Part shown: piece after piece, positions 45,252 to 49,855 of the stretch
Position numbering within the stretch: position 1 is the stretch's first letter
Layout of the letters: every line of letters begins with the position of its first letter
NCBI GenBank assembly: GCA_964468495.1
Contig: CAYXTI010000009.1
Coordinates: 1 to 49,855 of the forward strand
Direction of reading: 5' to 3'
Source of the DNA: CAYXTI01 sp964468495
Lineage (GTDB): Bacteria; Pseudomonadota; Alphaproteobacteria; Rickettsiales; Rickettsiaceae
Length of the DNA: 49,855 nt
The notes under the pieces: generated by a model
What the model saw: the letters and a program-made list of their open reading frames with translations, nothing else
The model's database searches: none
Told to the model about the DNA's origin: nothing
Program-made: the position numbers and the translations under genes

Positions 45252-45914
45252 TTAATAAAACCTATTACTTTCTGCTGGCATTACGATTTCGAAGTTATAT
45301 ATTTTCACTTCTTTTTCTTCTATTAAATCTTTTAAAAAATTACTATGATGAATTTTATCAACTATTTTACTATTATTTAATACTAATTTTGTTTGTAATA
45401 CCCCCATCAACCTGTGTTCTAACCGAATATGAACACTAGGAGGAAGTTGACCTATCGATGCTGGATAAATTGTTATAAAAAAAAACTCTCCTTTATTATT
45501 AGTAGTAGCTATTCCATTGCCTGTAAAAGCAATTTTATCATTATCATCAAAAACTACTAAACTAGTATCTATATTAGATTTTAATGGTTTATAACGATAT
45601 TTACCTTTATCATCAACTTGCCATAAATAAATCTTTACATCAGATACAGGGACACATGCTTTATCAAGTACTCTTCCTATTATTATAATCTTTTTCTTAT
45701 TGGGAACAAATTGATTTACTTCATATTGGTGTAATAAATTATTAGTTAGATGAAAATTTTCTGGCTCATAGTTATCTATAATACTAGCTGTAACCTCACA
45801 GCTATTGAAATTATTTTTATAGATTATATCTTTTTTAGCCATAGAGGATTGACTAACCATATTTGTAAATAATATAAAGAATATCAATTTTAAAATCACT
45901 AACTTAACATTCAT
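45252..45914 (-). CDS. Secreted intradiol-dioxygenase-fold protein
   Basis: A 220-residue exported protein with a hydrophobic signal peptide (about 5-26). Residues 55-200 match the core of the intradiol ring-cleavage dioxygenase family (protocatechuate 3,4-dioxygenase type): IIIIGRVLDKACVPV (76-90), IYLWQVDDKGKYRY (95-108), TGNGIATTNNKGEFFF (131-146), then PPSVHIRLEH. Of the four iron ligands (Tyr, Tyr, His, His) the first Tyr (Tyr106) and first His (His162) are kept. The second Tyr of the G-x-Y-x-F block is Phe (GEFFF, 142-146), and the second His of the HIH motif is Arg164. It is therefore doubtful that it cleaves aromatic rings. Similar 'dioxygenase' proteins are annotated in Rickettsia. 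No aromatic-degradation genes lie near it. It may be a periplasmic or surface binding protein. Confidence 0.7.
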   Translation of the reverse strand: MNVKLVILKLIFFILFTNMVSQSSMAKKDIIYKNNFNSCEVTASIIDNYEPENFHLTNNLLHQYEVNQFVPNKKKIIIIGRVLDKACVPVSDVKIYLWQVDDKGKYRYKPLKSNIDTSLVVFDDNDKIAFTGNGIATTNNKGEFFFITIYPASIGQLPPSVHIRLEHRLMGVLQTKLVLNNSKIVDKIHHSNFLKDLIEEKEVKIYNFEIVMPAESNRFY

Positions 45915-46130
45915 AATAAAATATTAATAATATATAATTTAAGAATATAACCATAAAAATTATATCAATAAATATTTAAGTTAATAATAGATATTAGTTA
46001 TAAAAATACTATAATATAAAGAACTACTTAAGAATAATAGTATCACATTAAAGCTCTTGATAATAATCAAATTTTATATATCAAAGTAAAGCAATTACAT
46101 AAAAAATAATTATATTACATAAAAATCGCA

Positions 46131-48770
46131 GTGGACAAAATAAAAAATACCTCAAATTTAATTCCTATTCCTATAACAGAAGAAATGAAAAATGCTTATA
46201 TAGATTATGCTATGAGTGTAATAGTAAGTAGAGCTATTCCTGATATACGAGATGGGTTAAAGCCTGTGCATAGAAGAATTTTATACGCTATGTATGAGGC
46301 TGGAAATTTAGTAAATAAACCCCATAGAAAATCAGCTAGAATTGTTGGTGATGTTATAGGAAAGTATCATCCTCATGGTGATTCTGCTGTATATGATACA
46401 CTTGTTAGAATGGCTCAACCTTTCTCTCTTAGAGCTCCACTAATCGATGGTCAAGGTAATTTTGGTTCTATGGATGGAGATGCCGCTGCAGCAATGAGAT
46501 ATACTGAATCTAGATTATCTAAAATTGCACATTCTTTACTTACAGATATTGATAAAAATACTGTTCCTTTTATTCCAAATTATGATGGATCAGAAAATGA
46601 ACCTACTGTTTTACCTGCAGAATTTCCAAATTTATTAGTAAATGGAGCTGGTGGAATTGCTGTTGGAATGTCAACAAATATTCCTCCACATAATTTAGGA
46701 GAAGTCATTGATGCATGCTGTATGTATATAGAAAACAATAATATCACTATAGAAGAAATGTTATCTGTTATAAAAGGACCAGATTTTCCTACTGGAGGTT
46801 TAATTATTAATAAAGATAATATTAAAACAATTTATAGTACTGGTCGAGGAAGTATAATATTTAGAGGAAAATGCAAAGTAGAAAATATTGGTGATAAACA
46901 AGCTATTATTATTACAGAAATGCCTTATATGGTGAATAAGGTCAAGCTAATTGAAAAAATAGCTGATTTAGTAAAAAATAAAATTATTGATAGTATTAGT
47001 GAATTAAATGATGAAAGCAATAAAAATGGGGTAAGAATAGTAATTACTTTAAAAAAGGATAGTATAGCTAAAATAGTAATGCATCAATTATATATTCATA
47101 CGCAACTACAAACAACTTTTGGTGTAAACATGCTATCTTTAGATAATAAAGTTCCAAAAACTATGAATTTAAAGGAAATAATTCAGTCCTTTATTCAATT
47201 TAGAGAAATAATAATTACTAACCGTACTATCTGTTTGCTTAATAAAGCTCGAGATAAAGCACATATACTAATTGGAATAAGAATAGCTATATTAAACATA
47301 GATAGTATTATTAATATTATTAAATCAGCTTCAACACCTAATGAAGCAAAAACAAAATTACTACAAATTTTATGGTCACCAACAGAAGATATCATCAATT
47401 TGATAAAACTAATAGGAGATAATTCAAATATAAAAAATGATAAAATGCTTTTTACTATAAATCAAGTAGAATCAATCCTAGAAATAAAACTACATAAATT
47501 AACTTCACTAGAAAAAGAAAAATTAGATAATAACCTGAAAGAAATTAGTAAAGATATTGAGCAATTTATGTCAATACTTAGATCTAGAGAGATATTAATG
47601 CAAACTTTAAAAAAAGAATTAATAGAAATACGACACCAATTTAGTCAGCCTAGAAAAACAGAAATAATTAATGAATCTTCTTCAGATCAGGTAGAAGATT
47701 TAATATTAAGTGAAGAAATGGTTTTAACTATCACAGTAGGAGGCTATATAAAACGAGTTCCATTAACTACATATAAAACCCAAAAAAGAGGAGGAAAAGG
47801 AAGATCTGCTTTATCTATGAAAGCTGAAGATGTGGTTACACAAATTTTAATAGGTAATACTCATAGTACTATATTATTCTTTTCAAATATAGGACAAGTT
47901 TATAGCATAAAATTATATAAGCTCCCATTAGCAAGTCTACAAAGTAAAGGACGCTCTTTAATAAATATATTACCTTTAAAACCTAAAGAAAAAATTACTA
48001 ACATAATGTCTATGCCTGAAAATAATAAAGAAATAGAAAAATTAAATATTATATTTGCTTCTGGAAAAGGCAATATTAGGCGTAATTTATTAACTGATTT
48101 TATCAAAATACCAGCAAATGGAAAAATTGCAATAAAATTAGAGGAAAATGACACATTAGTAAATATACAGCCATGTAGAGAAGATAATCATATATTTATT
48201 GCAACAAAAAGCGGAAAAGCATTAAGGTTTCCTGTAAATAAGCTTAGAATATTTAAAGGACGTAACTCAGATGGAGTACGTGGAATAAAACTTAGCAAAA
48301 ATGATATAGTTATTGGCATGACGATATTAAGAGGAATAGATGATGATAATAATAAAAAAGATGATATTAAAGATTTATTAATATCCAATAATAATGAAAA
48401 ACTAATAAATGTATCAAATGATAATACCAAGATAGTTCCTTTAGAAAAAATAGAAGAATTTATTTTAACTATCACTGAAAATGGTTATGGAAAAATAACA
48501 TCTGTACTCAATTATCGTATTACTAATAGAGGTGGTACAGGAATAATAAATATGAGAACTTCTGAGAAAACTGGGAACGTAGTTACATCTATTCTTGCTA
48601 CAGCTCATGATGAAGTTATGTTAATTACTAATAATGGAAAACTAATTAGGTGTAAGCTCAATTCTCTACGTATAACAAATCGTGGAACAAGCGGAGTTAT
48701 TTTATTTAAAACTAATAAAAATGAGAAGGTAGTATCTGCTTCATTAATTACTGATTCTTTAGTAGAATAG
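46131..48770 (+). CDS. gyrA: DNA gyrase subunit A
   Basis: Breakage-rejoining subunit of DNA gyrase, 879 residues. Catalytic Tyr124 lies in AAAMRYTESRL with Arg123 before it. The quinolone-determining region reads HPHGDSAVYDT: Ser85 and Asp89 align with Ser83 and Asp87 of E. coli, the susceptible form. The C-terminal beta-pinwheel begins with the GyrA box QKRGGKG (in TQKRGGKGRSA). It contains further GyrA-box-like repeats such as RGTSG and RGGTG, so this is GyrA rather than ParC. The start is GTG at 46131. No ATG upstream is in frame, and this start gives the normal distance to ITEEMKNAYIDYAMSV. It stands alone, with convergent autotransporter downstream. Confidence 0.97.
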   Translation: MDKIKNTSNLIPIPITEEMKNAYIDYAMSVIVSRAIPDIRDGLKPVHRRILYAMYEAGNLVNKPHRKSARIVGDVIGKYHPHGDSAVYDTLVRMAQPFSLRAPLIDGQGNFGSMDGDAAAAMRYTESRLSKIAHSLLTDIDKNTVPFIPNYDGSENEPTVLPAEFPNLLVNGAGGIAVGMSTNIPPHNLGEVIDACCMYIENNNITIEEMLSVIKGPDFPTGGLIINKDNIKTIYSTGRGSIIFRGKCKVENIGDKQAIIITEMPYMVNKVKLIEKIADLVKNKIIDSISELNDESNKNGVRIVITLKKDSIAKIVMHQLYIHTQLQTTFGVNMLSLDNKVPKTMNLKEIIQSFIQFREIIITNRTICLLNKARDKAHILIGIRIAILNIDSIINIIKSASTPNEAKTKLLQILWSPTEDIINLIKLIGDNSNIKNDKMLFTINQVESILEIKLHKLTSLEKEKLDNNLKEISKDIEQFMSILRSREILMQTLKKELIEIRHQFSQPRKTEIINESSSDQVEDLILSEEMVLTITVGGYIKRVPLTTYKTQKRGGKGRSALSMKAEDVVTQILIGNTHSTILFFSNIGQVYSIKLYKLPLASLQSKGRSLINILPLKPKEKITNIMSMPENNKEIEKLNIIFASGKGNIRRNLLTDFIKIPANGKIAIKLEENDTLVNIQPCREDNHIFIATKSGKALRFPVNKLRIFKGRNSDGVRGIKLSKNDIVIGMTILRGIDDDNNKKDDIKDLLISNNNEKLINVSNDNTKIVPLEKIEEFILTITENGYGKITSVLNYRITNRGGTGIINMRTSEKTGNVVTSILATAHDEVMLITNNGKLIRCKLNSLRITNRGTSGVILFKTNKNEKVVSASLITDSLVE

Positions 48771-48872
48771 AAATATGGAATATAAAAAATTATGATTATC
48801 AATTTCAATTTTCTATTGAATAAATAACAATAGGTTATTATTTATTATATTATATTGCTCTATTTTTTATTA

Positions 48873-49855
48873 TTAAATATCAACTTGTATTTTAGCAGTA
48901 ACTTGATGAGTAAAATAATTTACTAACACTCCAAAATCATATCCGAGCAACAGTGATAGATTATTATTATTTTTATATTCTATTGCTCCTCCTAATCCAT
49001 AGGACATGTTCTTTATTATATCTTTTTTCTCATCTTCTTCCTTAATTCTATAACTTACATTTCCATTTATTGAACCATAGATTAATCCTTTATTAGCTTG
49101 GCATTTTATCTTTAGCATTGGCTCTAATATATTATTATTATCAACATATCTTAATCCTACTAATGACAGTATTGATATATTACTACTAACATCCCCAATA
49201 TATCCTACTAGCATCTCTGCTGAATATATCCAAGGATCATGAAAATCTGATAAAGACTTTTCTACTATAAAATCTTTGTTATTATTTATAAATGATAGTT
49301 TGCCTAAACTTATCCCAACTTGCATATATATTTTATCTGATAATAAATATACACCATATATATTTGCTATATAATTATTAATGACTTCCTCTTTACCTCT
49401 TTCTTTTGCAGCTAGTGCTTCTTCCTCTTGATCTAGATCAATATTAGTTATCATATATGCTGCTGATATTCCTATTATAACTTGATCACTTACTATTCTA
49501 TCTCCACCTAGAGCTATACCCATTCTAATATTATTATAACCTAGACTATCTGCTATCTTTTTATGCTCTCCAAAAGACAATAATGGCATCATCCATATGC
49601 TATTTTGTTTTCTATTATTTTCTCTTACTCTTGTATCTCCTTCTATTTCTCTTGTTTGCCGGATATATTTTTGGACACTCCATACTCTATTACTTATTAA
49701 TGTTAATACTTGATTATTTATTTCAAACATTGATTCATCTATTATCCCAGAATAATACTTCCTTAGCTCATTTCCACTTGCTGCTGGATCATTTCCACCA
49801 GATGCTGGATCATCTGCACTTGCTGCTAGATCATTTCCTCCAGATGCTGGATCAT
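48873..49855 (-). CDS. Autotransporter beta-domain protein (5' end outside window)
   Basis: At least 326 residues are visible. The reading frame stays open to the right edge, so the true start lies beyond it. An in-frame ATG at 49730 is internal, not the likely start. The C-terminal 260 residues form an outer-membrane beta-barrel with alternating hydrophobic strands: GIALGGDRIVSDQVIIGISA, ANIYGVYLLSDKIYMQVGIS, MSYGLGGAIEYK and LSLLLGYDFGV. The last strand ends KIQVDI, not the usual terminal Phe. This is the pattern of rickettsial Sca-type autotransporters. Upstream is a linker and four copies of a 7-residue repeat (consensus DPASGGN). The codons in this repeat are richer in G+C than the rest of the window. 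TamA/TamB and BamE encoded here would help assemble it. Confidence 0.78.
   Translation of the reverse strand, partial: DPASGGNDLAASADDPASGGNDPAASGNELRKYYSGIIDESMFEINNQVLTLISNRVWSVQKYIRQTREIEGDTRVRENNRKQNSIWMMPLLSFGEHKKIADSLGYNNIRMGIALGGDRIVSDQVIIGISAAYMITNIDLDQEEEALAAKERGKEEVINNYIANIYGVYLLSDKIYMQVGISLGKLSFINNNKDFIVEKSLSDFHDPWIYSAEMLVGYIGDVSSNISILSLVGLRYVDNNNILEPMLKIKCQANKGLIYGSINGNVSYRIKEEDEKKDIIKNMSYGLGGAIEYKNNNNLSLLLGYDFGVLVNYFTHQVTAKIQVDI
49770..49853. repeat. Four in-frame 21-bp tandem repeats
   Basis: Units at 49770-49790, 49791-49811, 49812-49832 and 49833-49853 encode, on the minus strand, DPASGGN, DLAASAD, DPASGGN and DPAASGN. Units alternate in sequence, giving a 42-bp higher-order period. 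The array runs off the window, so copy number is unknown. Confidence 0.85.

Noticed and set aside
49770..49853. CRISPR array at the right edge
   Set aside because: Repeats are contiguous 21-bp units without spacers, and they are in frame with the autotransporter.

Overview
This is a gene-dense, roughly three-quarters A+T stretch of bacterial chromosome. Gene content points to an obligate intracellular alphaproteobacterium of the order Rickettsiales. The markers are an ADP/ATP translocase of the energy-parasite type, a rickettsial-type surface-antigen lipoprotein, an alphaproteobacterial LolA and DksA, GatCAB, a cox operon, an hflK-hflC-degP cluster and an autotransporter beta-domain. Flagellar stator genes (motA-motB) are present. 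They are unknown in Rickettsia proper and Anaplasmataceae but occur in Midichloriaceae-like lineages, so I lean weakly towards such a lineage. I could not run a phylogeny.

Layout, left to right. 1-5 kb: a surface lipoprotein, a CDF metal exporter, tRNA deaminase TadA, the motA-motB stator pair and a DciA-like protein. 4.7-9.3 kb (minus strand): a degenerate WecA/MraY-like membrane transferase, radC and map in one overlapping operon, a 41-bp palindrome, then htpG. 9.3-10 kb: a non-coding stretch with a run of hairpins that could be a structured RNA. 10-13.4 kb: coxB-coxA-ctaB, making the terminal oxidase and its heme. 13.4-16 kb: mgtE, a long gap and lolA. 16-18.8 kb: 4.5S RNA, dnaX, ybaB/ebfC and recR. 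18.9-25 kb (minus strand): hemC, tlc and gatCAB. 25.2-28 kb: bamE, rpmF-fabH (plsX missing), an Nfu-type Fe-S carrier and tRNA-Leu(UAA). 28.7-33.2 kb: hflK, hflC, degP and trhO, ending in a hairpin terminator. 33.3-39.9 kb: tamA-tamB, a XerC-like recombinase and dksA. 40-42.1 kb (minus strand): two membrane proteins laid out like PilM/N and PilO (or GspL/M). 42.5-48.8 kb: alaS, a secreted intradiol-dioxygenase-fold protein and gyrA. The right edge cuts into a minus-strand autotransporter whose passenger end carries a 7-residue tandem repeat.

Much of the window serves the cell envelope: BamE (outer-membrane protein assembly), LolA (lipoprotein transport), TamA/TamB (autotransporter and envelope biogenesis), DegP and HflKC (quality control), plus two surface products. 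Tlc imports host ATP while the cox operon shows that respiration is kept. I found no CRISPR array, insertion sequence, phage gene or obvious pseudogene. The most unusual items are the stator pair, an A9 slippery run in dnaX at the domain III/IV boundary, the PilMN/PilO-like pair, two enzyme-fold proteins with altered catalytic residues, and the hairpin cluster before coxB.
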